DNA from: JAGVPT01 sp963827085
GTDB taxonomy: Bacteria > Bacteroidota > Ignavibacteria > UBA10030 > UBA8401
DNA length: 64,000 nt
Assembly: GCA_963827085.1 (NCBI GenBank)
Contig: CAWGZY010000003.1
Span: forward strand, 310,001-374,000
Direction of reading: 5' to 3'
The translations under genes and the position numbers were made by a program. Below, piece after piece: positions 43,063 to 53,366 of the stretch. The notes beneath the pieces were generated by a model. That model was not told the origin of the DNA and did not search any database. It worked only from the letters and a program-made list of their open reading frames with translations. How positions within the stretch are numbered: position 1 is the first letter of the stretch; each line of letters starts with the position of its first letter.

Positions 43063-45879
43063 TTATCCGACCCATTGCGTTCCGCAAATGTACTTGAAGG
43101 CGCAGGTTCGGCATTCTCGTTCAATATTCTTCGTCGGTTCAAACGGACGGTCGATAGTTGTTATCTCGTCCAACAGTCCGACAATAATTTTTTCCAGCAT
43201 CTTGAATTTTTCAGCTGGAAAATCCGATTCCATAAACAATGGCTCCTCAATGTTTTCGTCAATTTTCTGCCTGCCGAGAAATACGTATGCCGGGATAATC
43301 TCATCGGCCTGAATCCCGGCCGCTTTGGCGTAAAGCATCGCGTACAACGGAAGCTGGAGCGAACCGATTGAATCGCTCCACGAATCCCGGTTTTCTAGGC
43401 TCAGCTTCTTAAAATTTATCCTTGCGTACTTTTCACTGCTGCCGGTCTTGTAATCGAGAATATAAACTTTCCCGCCGCGCCGTTCCACTCTGTCCAGCTT
43501 CCCGTTGAGCTGATACCGGCCAATCGATGATTCCAGCTTTAACTCGAGATCCAGCAGCGTGATGTCTTTTCCCAATAAAGGAAATTGATAGTAAACGAGA
43601 AAGTCTTTCAAATGTGTTGTGATCTGTTTCTTCAAGAGATATACCGGACCCATGATGCTGCCGCCGGACTCTTTTGTAAAGAGCACATCGATAGTGTGTT
43701 CAAGCGAGGCGAGCGTCAGTGCGTCTTTCTCCAACACCTTCTCTTTGAATTTGCGAAAGTACTCTGCAAGCACGAGATGGACAAAGATTCCGACGTCGGC
43801 ATGCTCCAACTCGCCCGAAACTTCTTCCCGTTCCTGCAGCTCCAGCACGTACGCATAGTAAAATTTCAATTGACATTTCAGGTATGTATCCAGTGCCGTT
43901 GCGTTGAATGAAAAATCCTTCAAAGAAGCAACTACCCTTTCAGTTTTCGGTATTGCCGTCGGCGTTGCGTTTGCCAGCTGAATCCGGTATCGGAGGGTCT
44001 GAACATATTCGCTTTCTTGAATCCTCTTTTCCTGCTGCTCCCTTTCCCACAACAATTTTTCAACGTACCTGCTTTTCTCCTTCTTCCCATCCTGGATGAA
44101 AAAGAGGTGCACTTCTTTTGCTCCCTGCAGCAGGCAGTTGAAATAGTATTCCGCCATGCGATCCCTCTCCCGGAACGTCGAAAGTCCGAGTGATTCGCGC
44201 AGTTTCACCGGCAGCAGAACATCGTGCCCTTTATTGCCGGGAAGAACATCATCATTGGCATCCAGGATAAAAACCTTATCGAATTGCAAATTCCTTGTCT
44301 CCAGAAATCCAAGCACCTGCAGCCCATGAAGCGGCGTTCCGGTAAAAGGAACTTCCGCTGCGGCAATGTAGTTCCGGAAAAACGATACGTATTCAACAAA
44401 TTCATTGAATTGGCGGTCGGATAGAAGCGACGTTGAAACAGCCTCAAGGGATTCGACTATCGTCTCTATGAACGGACGAAAGAATGGATGAAGCTGTGCC
44501 GTGCTGTGGGCATTGATATAATTGAGAACGCCAGTTGCTTGTGCTGCGAACGCACCGATGTTTTCTACGGCGTCAAACATTCGCACCGTATTTGTATGGA
44601 TGGATACTAAATGTTCTTTCAACAACTCTGCCGATACGCTTTCGCTGAGTCCCGCAATCCGTTTCACTGCCCGTTCGAACAATGATGTATTGTTTTCTAA
44701 CTCTTCGAGAGAAAAGAACTCTGCCGAATGTTCCCTCAGGAAATACTCTTCGATCGTGTTGAAGAGAATGCGTGTGGCATCCGACCGCTTTTCGTACCGA
44801 ATGTTTTTGGTGTAGGGATGGAGAATGAATTTAATGTAATGCGTAACCGAATACCGGTACTCGTATTTTGACACAATCAATTCCAGCAACGTGTCGAGGA
44901 AACCGTAGACGGGTGTCCGCGTTGCCGGATACCCGAGGGAAATATTGTATTCGTTGTCCGGAACGAGTGCGAGGGTCTGGTGAAATACGGGAAAGAGCGT
45001 CTCCGCCGCCGGCAGCACGATGGCCGTTCGGTCAAATGACAAATCGCGGCGCTGCTGCAGCTCATCGATCTGCTTCGTGAGTGCAAACACCTGCCCATGG
45101 GTATCAGCGCTTTGATAAAAATGGAATGAAGGTCGTGTCGCCTCTTGCGGAGGTGTTTCGGGCGACAGACCTATCTCTTTCAGCTGCTTGCCAATGCCCG
45201 GACCATTCTGGAAAATCAGTACAGTATTCTCAAGGCCGTTCAAATGCCGCAGGATAGCTCGTTCAGAATTCGTTAGGGCAAAAAATCCGGCAAAAATGAT
45301 CTTTGAATATTCAGTGAGATCGATGACTGCAACCTTCTCAGCGACTGTCCGGTATTTCATCGAGCGGGTTACAAAGCCCCTTTCGCCGGCGAGGGAGTAG
45401 AATCGTTCGTAAAAGACGAGCAGCGATGTAACACCGCTGAATGTAATTCCGGAAAGAGCTTCCCGGACACGGGAAAACGGAATATTGGCAATCCACAACT
45501 CTTCGAGCTCGCCGAAGATTTTCATCCCGAGCGGCAGGAATGAATCGAGCGATGTAAAATTATTGCCGCCTATCCGCCGTGTGTCCGCCAGATGAATCTC
45601 GTACAGTATTGCGGCGGCGTCGAGCGATTCCAAAGTCCTATCCGGGATGTTTAACTTTTCCCGGAACAGGTAGTCGATAAAATTGTCGATCGAGAATACC
45701 CTCGGAGGCAAGAATCCTCCACCGGTGTTCTTCGACAAAGCCCTGCGCAGCGCATGAGCCGGACGCTTCCCGGGAAACACGACGATGTTTTTTGAATAAT
45801 CCCGTCCCTTCTGACCGAGGAGAGATGCAATTTCGTCGATCATAACAACGTGAGCCGGGATCAGGGAAACCACGCTCAT
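43063..45879 (-). CDS. addB: AddB-like nuclease subunit of a RecBCD/AddAB-type enzyme
   Basis: The 938-residue protein has an inactive helicase-like body, with IVVFPGKRPAHALRRAL near the N-terminus, and a C-terminal PD-(D/E)XK nuclease: VYILDYKTGSSEKYA and the Q-motif SLQLPLYAMLYAK. Four cysteines that would hold a [4Fe-4S] cluster are seen: one in YLKCQLKFYYAYV and three in ERECRTCAFKYICG. It starts within the addA stop (ATGA overlap). With AddA it processes double-strand breaks for RecA loading and degrades foreign DNA. Confidence 0.88.
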   Translation of the reverse strand: MSVVSLIPAHVVMIDEIASLLGQKGRDYSKNIVVFPGKRPAHALRRALSKNTGGGFLPPRVFSIDNFIDYLFREKLNIPDRTLESLDAAAILYEIHLADTRRIGGNNFTSLDSFLPLGMKIFGELEELWIANIPFSRVREALSGITFSGVTSLLVFYERFYSLAGERGFVTRSMKYRTVAEKVAVIDLTEYSKIIFAGFFALTNSERAILRHLNGLENTVLIFQNGPGIGKQLKEIGLSPETPPQEATRPSFHFYQSADTHGQVFALTKQIDELQQRRDLSFDRTAIVLPAAETLFPVFHQTLALVPDNEYNISLGYPATRTPVYGFLDTLLELIVSKYEYRYSVTHYIKFILHPYTKNIRYEKRSDATRILFNTIEEYFLREHSAEFFSLEELENNTSLFERAVKRIAGLSESVSAELLKEHLVSIHTNTVRMFDAVENIGAFAAQATGVLNYINAHSTAQLHPFFRPFIETIVESLEAVSTSLLSDRQFNEFVEYVSFFRNYIAAAEVPFTGTPLHGLQVLGFLETRNLQFDKVFILDANDDVLPGNKGHDVLLPVKLRESLGLSTFRERDRMAEYYFNCLLQGAKEVHLFFIQDGKKEKSRYVEKLLWEREQQEKRIQESEYVQTLRYRIQLANATPTAIPKTERVVASLKDFSFNATALDTYLKCQLKFYYAYVLELQEREEVSGELEHADVGIFVHLVLAEYFRKFKEKVLEKDALTLASLEHTIDVLFTKESGGSIMGPVYLLKKQITTHLKDFLVYYQFPLLGKDITLLDLELKLESSIGRYQLNGKLDRVERRGGKVYILDYKTGSSEKYARINFKKLSLENRDSWSDSIGSLQLPLYAMLYAKAAGIQADEIIPAYVFLGRQKIDENIEEPLFMESDFPAEKFKMLEKIIVGLLDEITTIDRPFEPTKNIERECRTCAFKYICGTQWVG

Positions 45880-48800
45880 GAAACGCTCCTCACTTTTTTC
45901 AAATCGACGTACGCAAGACAGCCGTGAACTACTTTCTCCGGATAAATTTCTTTCAACATCTCCATGTAATTCTTGACCTGCACAATATAGTCGTTTTCAT
46001 GTTCGTCCCCACCGGTCTTATAATCGATCACTGCGACGGACTTTGCATCAACGACGATTCGATCCGCCCGATACAATGCACCGTCGCGGTTTGTCAGTTC
46101 TTGCTCCCGCAGTACAATCCTTTCTTCTTTTCGGATAAACCAGTCGCGCATAGCGCGATCGTTCAAACATTCATGAACCATGGATTTCACTTCGTCAAGA
46201 GAGAGCGGAGCAGGGAGTTCGCGGCTGACACGCGCGATCGCCGCATCGACCTGCGCGCCCGGGTCGTCGTCGATAAACTCGATGCGCGAGAAAACGCTGT
46301 GAACAAAATCCCCTCTTTTTGTTTTCTGAGCCCCGACATTTTCGTACGTTTGCACACCAAGCGGTTTTCTTATTGCATGATGAAACGGCTTGAAGATATT
46401 CTCCTTCTGAACAGCGTTCGCGGTAACGGAGGGCTTCGGAGCAGGTTCATACCCTTGTTGAGGAAGAAATTTTGTAGGCTCTTTCCGTTCTTTCTTGTAC
46501 ACGCCGATGACATACATTTCTTTTTCCGCTCTCGTAAAAGCAACATAGAGTTTATTGAATGAATCCACCGTATCCCGGAATTGCTCTCCTTCCAGTAGTT
46601 CGCGGATCTCGTCAACGTTGTCCGCGATCTTTTTATTGACCTTCAGGATCGATACGGATTGCTCATCATCCCGCAGCAGAAAACTTTTCCCCCGGGGGGA
46701 TTGGTCGTACAACAAGACGATCACGACGGGAAATTCAATCCCTTTCGCTTTGTGGATTGTCATCACCTGCAAAGCATCGATATCTTTGGGAATATCAATC
46801 CTCCAGACATCCTCGGCGGCATCATCATCGGAATATTCGAGAAAATTTTTCATGGTGTTCGCCGCCTGCTGCTCGAAAGATTTTATCACTTCGAGCAGTT
46901 TCACCATCGATGCTTCTTCATCCGGCGATGACTGAAACACATCGAATATTTTGTACGCTTCAGAGACCAGGTCATACAAGGGGAGATAACCGACGACATT
47001 GAAGAGATGCTCGAAATATTCGTCCCACAAATTTTTAAAACGATCGCGGAATGCCGTATACAGCGGGGCGCGGCCGCGGATCCGTTCTTCGACGATAAAC
47101 CGGGTGAGCTCGCTGCGCGAAATTCCGCTATTTCGGCTCGTAAGAGTGTTGCTGAAAACATCACCAAGAATAAACGTCGCAAAAGAGAGGTCGTCAACGG
47201 GTGAATCAAGGAAACGGAGAAGAGCAATGAATTCTCCCGCGCTTTTTCGGCGCCTCACGTCGAGCGTGGAGTGCGAAATAATGGGAATCCCCTTTTCGTT
47301 GAGCCAGCCGCTCACTTCGATAACACGATTGTTGGTCGGTGTCAGGATTGCGATTTCGCTGTAGCGGTACCCGCGGGATCGGCACTCTTGAATAATCATG
47401 CGAAGAGCCTGCTTTTCGGGAGGATCACTATCCTGTTCTTGAACAATATCGACCTCGACATATCCTTTACCGGTATGTTCCGGCGTCGCATGCTGTTCAT
47501 ACGTCGACAGTCCGCTCGCCGCAGCTTCATCCTCAAACCCCTGGCCCGGAATAATTGTGTGGAATACTTCTTTCGTAAATGAGACAATCTTTTCGTAGCT
47601 GCGATAATTTATGTCGAGCGATTGCACATCATGATACGCAGCGGGAAACGGGTTTGCCTCCGTCAACCGCTTCATGATCCTCCAATCGGCGTCGCGAAAG
47701 CCGTAAATCGATTGCTTTGTATCCCCGACGACAAAAAGGCTGCCCCCTTTGGAGAGTGATTCTTCAATCAGAGGGAATAAGTTTTTCCATTGGATTTCCG
47801 ACGTGTCCTGGAACTCATCGATCAGATAATGATAAATCGTCTCGCCAATTTTAAAATAAATTTCCGGCACACTTTCATTGGTAAGATGTTCTGCGAGCGA
47901 CCGAGCGACGTCATCGATAAAAATTTGGCCGTACTGCTTTTTCAATTTTTCGACCGTCGGCTGCATCATCGTATAGGCATCAGTGTACGGCTTATAGTAC
48001 AGTTCAACATAACGCAGAATGAATTGACGGATGAGTACATTCAATTGCCGCTGTTCCCGGGCGATCTCCTCATTCCACCTTTCATACGCCCCCGTTTCAG
48101 TCTTTCCTTTCGGCTTGTTGATAGGGCTGGTCCGTAATTTCCTCTCAATCAAGGCGTGAATATCCCCTTCCTTGATCAATGCAAGATCGTCGGCAAAGAG
48201 ACTGCTGACGGTCAGCCCAAATTTTTTTATCAGCGTTTCAACCTTCAACGCCTGCAATTTGATTTGTTCCCGCAGCGCAACGGAATCGACCGACGAATTT
48301 CTGGAACTGAGAGGCTTCGTCTGCCCTGCAATGGCCGTATATATTTTTTTGACCTGACCGGCAATGTCTCTGTAGGGGTTCCACACAAAATTACTCTCAG
48401 CTTTTCTGTTCTCCGTAATCAGCTCGATAATGTTCTCCACAACCCCGGCTTCCGTAGTGTTCTCTTTCACATTTTTTGAAAATATGTCAAACGCTAAGTC
48501 AAAGATGCGATCGGCGCCAAGGAGGATTTCGTAGTCGGGATGGTAGCCGTACTCCAGTGATGAAGATTTGAAAACTGTCGACATGAAACTGTCGACGGTT
48601 TTTACCTGGAAATCGGAAAAGTTGTCGAGGATTTCATCGATCAGCCGTGTCGACTTCGATTGGATATCCGCGTGTTCCAGCGAGAGACGATCGCCCAGTT
48701 CGTGCAGCGTATTCCCGTCGCCGAATGCAGCGAGCTTCAACAGTGTTAGTATCCGCTGTTTCATTTCGGAAGCAGCGTTGTTGGTAAACGTTATCGCAAG

Positions 48801-48956
48801 GACATTTTGAAGAGCATTATGAGGAATTTTATTGGACAATAATATTTGTACATACCGGTGCGTAAGCGCATAGGTTTTCCCCGCGCCGGCAGAGGCAGTC
48901 AAGATTGTCGCTGACGGCAGGCGAATGTCAGTTTCCTGGTTACGACCCGAAAGCAT
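45876..48956 (-). CDS. addA: AddA-like UvrD/REP helicase-nuclease
   Basis: The 1026-residue protein has helicase motifs in order: ILTASAGAGKTYALTHRYVQ (Walker A), HYLIDEFQDTSEIQWKNLFP (motif II), VVGDTKQSIYGFRDADW (III/IV), MTIHKAKGIEFPVVIVL (V), VAFTRAEKEMYVIG (VI), and a C-terminal nuclease motif AVIDYKTGGDEHENDYIVQV. It unwinds and cuts DNA ends with AddB. The pair forms a two-gene operon. Motif sequences are intact, so activity is expected. Confidence 0.92.
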   Translation of the reverse strand: MLSGRNQETDIRLPSATILTASAGAGKTYALTHRYVQILLSNKIPHNALQNVLAITFTNNAASEMKQRILTLLKLAAFGDGNTLHELGDRLSLEHADIQSKSTRLIDEILDNFSDFQVKTVDSFMSTVFKSSSLEYGYHPDYEILLGADRIFDLAFDIFSKNVKENTTEAGVVENIIELITENRKAESNFVWNPYRDIAGQVKKIYTAIAGQTKPLSSRNSSVDSVALREQIKLQALKVETLIKKFGLTVSSLFADDLALIKEGDIHALIERKLRTSPINKPKGKTETGAYERWNEEIAREQRQLNVLIRQFILRYVELYYKPYTDAYTMMQPTVEKLKKQYGQIFIDDVARSLAEHLTNESVPEIYFKIGETIYHYLIDEFQDTSEIQWKNLFPLIEESLSKGGSLFVVGDTKQSIYGFRDADWRIMKRLTEANPFPAAYHDVQSLDINYRSYEKIVSFTKEVFHTIIPGQGFEDEAAASGLSTYEQHATPEHTGKGYVEVDIVQEQDSDPPEKQALRMIIQECRSRGYRYSEIAILTPTNNRVIEVSGWLNEKGIPIISHSTLDVRRRKSAGEFIALLRFLDSPVDDLSFATFILGDVFSNTLTSRNSGISRSELTRFIVEERIRGRAPLYTAFRDRFKNLWDEYFEHLFNVVGYLPLYDLVSEAYKIFDVFQSSPDEEASMVKLLEVIKSFEQQAANTMKNFLEYSDDDAAEDVWRIDIPKDIDALQVMTIHKAKGIEFPVVIVLLYDQSPRGKSFLLRDDEQSVSILKVNKKIADNVDEIRELLEGEQFRDTVDSFNKLYVAFTRAEKEMYVIGVYKKERKEPTKFLPQQGYEPAPKPSVTANAVQKENIFKPFHHAIRKPLGVQTYENVGAQKTKRGDFVHSVFSRIEFIDDDPGAQVDAAIARVSRELPAPLSLDEVKSMVHECLNDRAMRDWFIRKEERIVLREQELTNRDGALYRADRIVVDAKSVAVIDYKTGGDEHENDYIVQVKNYMEMLKEIYPEKVVHGCLAYVDLKKVRSVS

Positions 48957-49115
48957 CGGACACGGTTTTCAAAGTAATTGAACGTTGAAAGCTTCTAAAA
49001 CAAAATATCCAAACCTCGGAAAGTTTGGACATAAAGGAAAAACCATTGGAGCAACGCACCTGCGTTCCCTTTTGGCGGCGTTGCGGCTGTGAATGAATCG
49101 CCGGCAGCCATTACC

Positions 49116-49532
49116 TCAGACCGAGTATTTTTCGACGATCCATTCGGGAATGACTTCCCCCCTCCCCGTTTTCTGATTCACCATCGTATAATGAACATAG
49201 CCCTCGCATGAAAGCTTCTTGTTTTCTTTCTTGAGGATTTCGAATCGCACCTTCACGCCGTCCTTCAGCACTTCTTCGATCCATGTCCGTACAATAATTT
49301 TTTCTCCCAAACCGAGCGGACGCTTGTGTTCGACATGTGTCGTATTCACAACCCAGCCGTAGCCGAGGGCGATGAATTCTTCCATCTTCATTTTATAGCA
49401 GCGCTCCATCTGGTCGTAGCGAGCGGCAAGGACGTAATCCAGATACCTCGTATTGTGAACGTGATTGTTCATATCGATGTCGTCAGGGCGGACCTGGAGT
49501 TCGGTCTCAAATTTGGAATGCTGCGGAGCCAT
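49116..49532 (-). CDS. Acyl-CoA thioesterase, hot-dog fold
   Basis: The Met at 49532 follows AGAGGA and gives 138 residues. The 4HBT pattern is clear: VRPDDIDMNNHVHNTRYLDY (active-site Asp/Asn and His region), VVNTTHVEHKRPLGLGEKII and RFEILKKENKKLSCEGYVHY. It hydrolyses acyl-CoA or acyl-ACP thioesters in the cytosol. YbgC/FadM-type relatives have this length. Neighbours do not set the substrate. The 159 bases between it and addA hold nothing recognised. Confidence 0.9.
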   Translation of the reverse strand: MAPQHSKFETELQVRPDDIDMNNHVHNTRYLDYVLAARYDQMERCYKMKMEEFIALGYGWVVNTTHVEHKRPLGLGEKIIVRTWIEEVLKDGVKVRFEILKKENKKLSCEGYVHYTMVNQKTGRGEVIPEWIVEKYSV

Positions 49533-49592
49533 AGAGTTCCTCTTGCCCACACGATACGAACAATTCTAAGGAAAATCAATTCGTCGGAAATG

Positions 49593-49726
49593 TCCACCAA
49601 GGACACGAGATACACGAAGGGAAAAATGTTTGTTATGGCTTTTGCATTTTTTTTCGTGAAGAGTGTTAACCAGAAAACATCCTGTGCAACCATATTTTCT
49701 TCGTGTTTCTTCGTGTCCTTCGTGGA
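49593..49726. repeat. CCACGAAGGACACGAAG-type inverted repeat
   Basis: The left arm begins TCCACCAAGGACACGAGATA (49593) and the right arm ends TCTTCGTGTCCTTCGTGGA (49726). The arms are about 30 bp with several mismatches and enclose 70 bases. This intergenic repeat type is found in many environmental genomes. It fills the gap between the thioesterase and tricorn genes. Confidence 0.7.
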
Positions 49727-49745
49727 TGCTAAAAAAATTGTGTCG

Positions 49746-52700
49746 CTAATGTTTGTCCGGATACGGCGGAGGCGGCGGAAGTTTCGCCGGATGGGTTTTC
49801 ATCTGGTCGAGTATCACTTCGATCGCCTTGTTGAGCTGCTCGTCGATTCCGGCGTATTCCTTCGCCGGATCGTTGTCAACGACGATGTCGGGGTCAACAC
49901 CGTGTCCTTCCATAATCCACTCTTTTCCTTCGATATCGTAGCGGGAGAATTCCGGCTTGTTCAGAAATCCGCCGTCAAGAAAAGGAAGCGATCCGCGAAT
50001 ACCAACCACGCCCCCCCATGAACGCTTACCGACCACTGTCCCGATTTTATACTGTTTGAATCGATATGCAACAATATCTCCGTCGGACGCGGAGAACTCG
50101 TCGAGGAGAAGCACTTTCGGGCCAACCATCGTTCCGCTCGGGTCCGGGCTGAACGACGTATTCCGTGCGATGTCGATCATTGCCATCTCCCGATGGAGCC
50201 GTTCGATGATCATCGGAGAAACAAATCCGCCGCCGTTGCCTCGCACATCCACAACGAGCGCTTCTTTCGTCAACTGCGGATAGTAATACTTGACGAATTC
50301 GTTCAGGCCGTGAAAACCCATATCCGGGATGTGAATATAGCCGACTCTTCCGTTTGTCGCCTTTGAAACTTTCTCGATGTTCGATTGGACCCAATTGAAA
50401 TAATACAGTTCATGCTCATCGCCCGTCGGCACAACAACGGTTTCATGACTCCCCTCTTCTTTCGGTTCGGCGTTCAGCGTTAAAGTGACTTGTTTGCCGA
50501 CAGTGCCGACAAGCGACTCATAAATATTGTTCATTTCATTCGCCGGCTTGCCGTTCACTGCAAGAATATAATCCCCTTCCTTCGCATTTACCCCAATTTC
50601 AGTGAGCGGAGATCGGAGCGTATTGTCCCAATTTTGTCCTCGAAGGATCTTCACGATGCGATAGTATTTCGATACCGGGTCGCGCTCGATTTTTGCGCCG
50701 AGCAAACCGGTCTTGATCCGTTCCGCATGCGGCATTTCCCCTCCGCCGACATACGTATGCCCGGTGCTCAGTTCACCAATCATCTCGCCGATGATGTATG
50801 TTAAATCCGCACGATGGTTGACGTACGCCACCAGCGGTTCATAGTTCTTGCGGACTTTTTCCCAGTCCACACCGCTCATATTGGGGGCGAAATAGAAATC
50901 CCGCATTTGACGCCATGCTTCGTTGAAAATCTGGTTCCACTCCGCGTGGTGGTCGACTTTCGCTTTCATGTCCGAAAGGTTTAATTTGTCTTTGATTTCG
51001 ATTTTAGACGTAGGCAAATCGATGATCGCGTACCCCCCGTCCTCCCCGACGATCGCTTTTTTACCGTCGGCGGAAATCTCGAAGCCGTTAAAATCGCCGA
51101 GTTCGTTTTCTTTCAACTTTTCGAAATCGTAGAAAAAGAATTTCGCTTTCTCATCCTTGCTCCCGCTTCGGATGTAATACAGCTTGTCCCCTACCGAGTT
51201 TAAATTCCGGTAGTTAGCAGCCGAAATCGGCAGGCCCGCGATTCGCTCCTGCAAACCGTCAATATCTACTTTTACCGGAGGCTTTGATTCTTCTTTCTCG
51301 TCCTTCTTCTTATCCGGCTTGTCGGATTCTTTGCCCGCATCCTTAATCTTGACCTCATCGCTCTTCGGCTCGAAGGGTGATTTTGTCTCCTTCGCAAGAG
51401 TGACGAAATAAATTTTTGCCAGATCGTTATAGACATGGTCCAGCTCTGTTTGACTCAACGTCGGATTGAAAGTTCTCTCCGAAACAAAGAAGAGAAACTT
51501 CCCATCGGAACTGAACGAGGGCGAATACGACGAATACCATCCATCGGTAACGGCGTATGATTCCTTCTTTTCAAGCGAATAAAGATAGATATTCGTCATC
51601 GATGAGTCTTCCTGTTTGGCGTAGGCAATCCATCGGCTGTCGGGGGACCATGCATAATCCGTGAACTCCCACGCCGAAGCCTGTGCTACCGGAGTGATTT
51701 TCTTTGAGTCAACATCGACATACTGCAAACGGAGCTTTTTGTCGGCCCACATAATTTTCTTGCTGTCCGGGGACCAGTAGCCCTGGTATTTGTAGGTATC
51801 GCCGTTCTTTGTCACTTGCGTCCCTGCCGCGCTCCCGTCCTGAGGCATTATATAGATTTCATCTTCGCCGGATGCGTCAGAAATATAGGTGATCCATTTA
51901 CCGTCGGGAGACCATTTTGAATTGCGTTCATGAACGCCTGAGGTATTCGTCAGGTTGCGCGTATTTCCGTATTTTGCCGGCACAGTGAATATTTCTCCCC
52001 TCGCACCGAAGAGAGCCCTGTTTCCGTCGGGAGAGATTTCGTAATTTGTAATGCTTTTGCTCACGTCGACAATGTTCGTGCGCCCTATGGCAAAATCTTC
52101 GTCTATAAAAATTGTTACCTTTTCTACTTTTTCAGTCGCGAGGTCGAGACGATAAATGTAACCTCCGTTTTCAAACACGACGGCGTTGTCTCCGATTGAA
52201 GGAAATTTCACATCGAAGTCAACAAAGCTCGTCAATTGTTTTGTTTCTTTGGATGTCAGGTCGTACGAATACAGATTCATACGTTTATTTTCATCGCGAT
52301 CGGACGCAAAATAGATTTTATTTCCGCCCCACATCGGTATAATGTCTTGCGCCGGATTGTTCGTGAGATTGGTGGTCGCCTTCGTGTCGAAGTCATACAA
52401 CCAGACATCGTCCGCCTGGCCGCCGCGATAGCGTTTCCATGTCCGGAATTCCCTAAACACTCTATTGTAGACCATTTTTCTCCCGTCCGGAGAAAAAGAA
52501 CAGAAGCCGCCGCGAGGCAAGGGCAATTGCTCGGGAATTCCGCCATCGACCGAAGCGATGAAAAGCTGGCCTTTAAAATCGTTCGGTTCGTTCATTCGTG
52601 AACGAAATACAATGTGCGAATTATCCTTCCATGTCATCACGATGTTGTTCGGGCCCATGCGGTCAGAAACGTCGTCGCGGTCAAGGGTTGCGGTGAACGT

Positions 52701-53006
52701 GAGCCGTTTCGGAACGCCCCCTTCTGCCGGCATCACATAGACTTCCGTATTGCCATCGTATTGACCGGTGAATGCGATCCATTTACCGTCGGGCGAAAAG
52801 CGTGCAAACATCTCGTACCCGATATCGTTCGTTAACTTCCGCGCCACGCCCCCCGCGGATGAAACAGTATACAGATCGCCGGCGTAGCTAAAAACAATTT
52901 TATCGCCATGAATTGCCGGGAACCGCAATAACCGCGCTTCTTGCTGAGCGAACAGAAGAGAAGCCGCGGCAATCACGAGGACAATCAAGAAGAAAGCTTT
53001 TTTCAT
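49746..53006 (-). CDS. Tricorn-type protease homologue, secreted
   Basis: The Met at 53006 gives 1086 residues with signal peptide MKKAFFLIVLVIAAASLLFA. TolB/WD40-like propeller repeats (FSPDGKWIAFTGQYDGNTEV and similar) fill the first 600 residues, interrupted by a Lys/Glu-rich linker. Then follow GELSTGHTYVGGGE (catalytic His region), a PDZ domain (AKEGDYILAVNGKPANEM) and an S41-like core with VDVRGNGGGFVSPMI and LLDEFSASDGDIVAY (nucleophilic Ser). It degrades peptides, probably in the periplasm. Length is normal for bacterial tricorn. Confidence 0.92.
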   Translation of the reverse strand: MKKAFFLIVLVIAAASLLFAQQEARLLRFPAIHGDKIVFSYAGDLYTVSSAGGVARKLTNDIGYEMFARFSPDGKWIAFTGQYDGNTEVYVMPAEGGVPKRLTFTATLDRDDVSDRMGPNNIVMTWKDNSHIVFRSRMNEPNDFKGQLFIASVDGGIPEQLPLPRGGFCSFSPDGRKMVYNRVFREFRTWKRYRGGQADDVWLYDFDTKATTNLTNNPAQDIIPMWGGNKIYFASDRDENKRMNLYSYDLTSKETKQLTSFVDFDVKFPSIGDNAVVFENGGYIYRLDLATEKVEKVTIFIDEDFAIGRTNIVDVSKSITNYEISPDGNRALFGARGEIFTVPAKYGNTRNLTNTSGVHERNSKWSPDGKWITYISDASGEDEIYIMPQDGSAAGTQVTKNGDTYKYQGYWSPDSKKIMWADKKLRLQYVDVDSKKITPVAQASAWEFTDYAWSPDSRWIAYAKQEDSSMTNIYLYSLEKKESYAVTDGWYSSYSPSFSSDGKFLFFVSERTFNPTLSQTELDHVYNDLAKIYFVTLAKETKSPFEPKSDEVKIKDAGKESDKPDKKKDEKEESKPPVKVDIDGLQERIAGLPISAANYRNLNSVGDKLYYIRSGSKDEKAKFFFYDFEKLKENELGDFNGFEISADGKKAIVGEDGGYAIIDLPTSKIEIKDKLNLSDMKAKVDHHAEWNQIFNEAWRQMRDFYFAPNMSGVDWEKVRKNYEPLVAYVNHRADLTYIIGEMIGELSTGHTYVGGGEMPHAERIKTGLLGAKIERDPVSKYYRIVKILRGQNWDNTLRSPLTEIGVNAKEGDYILAVNGKPANEMNNIYESLVGTVGKQVTLTLNAEPKEEGSHETVVVPTGDEHELYYFNWVQSNIEKVSKATNGRVGYIHIPDMGFHGLNEFVKYYYPQLTKEALVVDVRGNGGGFVSPMIIERLHREMAMIDIARNTSFSPDPSGTMVGPKVLLLDEFSASDGDIVAYRFKQYKIGTVVGKRSWGGVVGIRGSLPFLDGGFLNKPEFSRYDIEGKEWIMEGHGVDPDIVVDNDPAKEYAGIDEQLNKAIEVILDQMKTHPAKLPPPPPYPDKH

Positions 53007-53366
53007 AGATAGCACCTTATTAGGTTGAACGATGAGTGTGGGGCTCAATGTTTACGGCGGAAACGAAGGAAAGTTGCATCAAATACTTTCGGGTCGACTT
53101 TGCAGCAATAAATACTGATTGATAGAAATTTTTCAAATATACGGGGCAAAATACTGTAGTGCAACTCTCGCTTTGCTCTATTATATTATATTAGAACGTC
53201 TGAAAAATACTCTCATGCGCGAGATGCAAAGATCCACCCGGTTTCATTGTTAATCTATTTCGCGCTTTGGCGGCTTTGGGTGAGACGAACTTCTCGATTT
53301 TCCAGAAAACTTATATTGTAACTTTTTATATATTTTATTCTCGTTATCACAAACTGAATAGATATT
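53007..53366. other. Intergenic region with degenerate repeat
   Basis: AGAACGTCTGAAAAATAC near 53193 resembles the left end of the MITE-like family, and TTTCGCGCTTTGGCGGCTTT (53258 on) resembles its interior. The right end is lost. The rest holds the divergent promoters of the tricorn and amidase genes, with no motif I can assign. Confidence 0.4.
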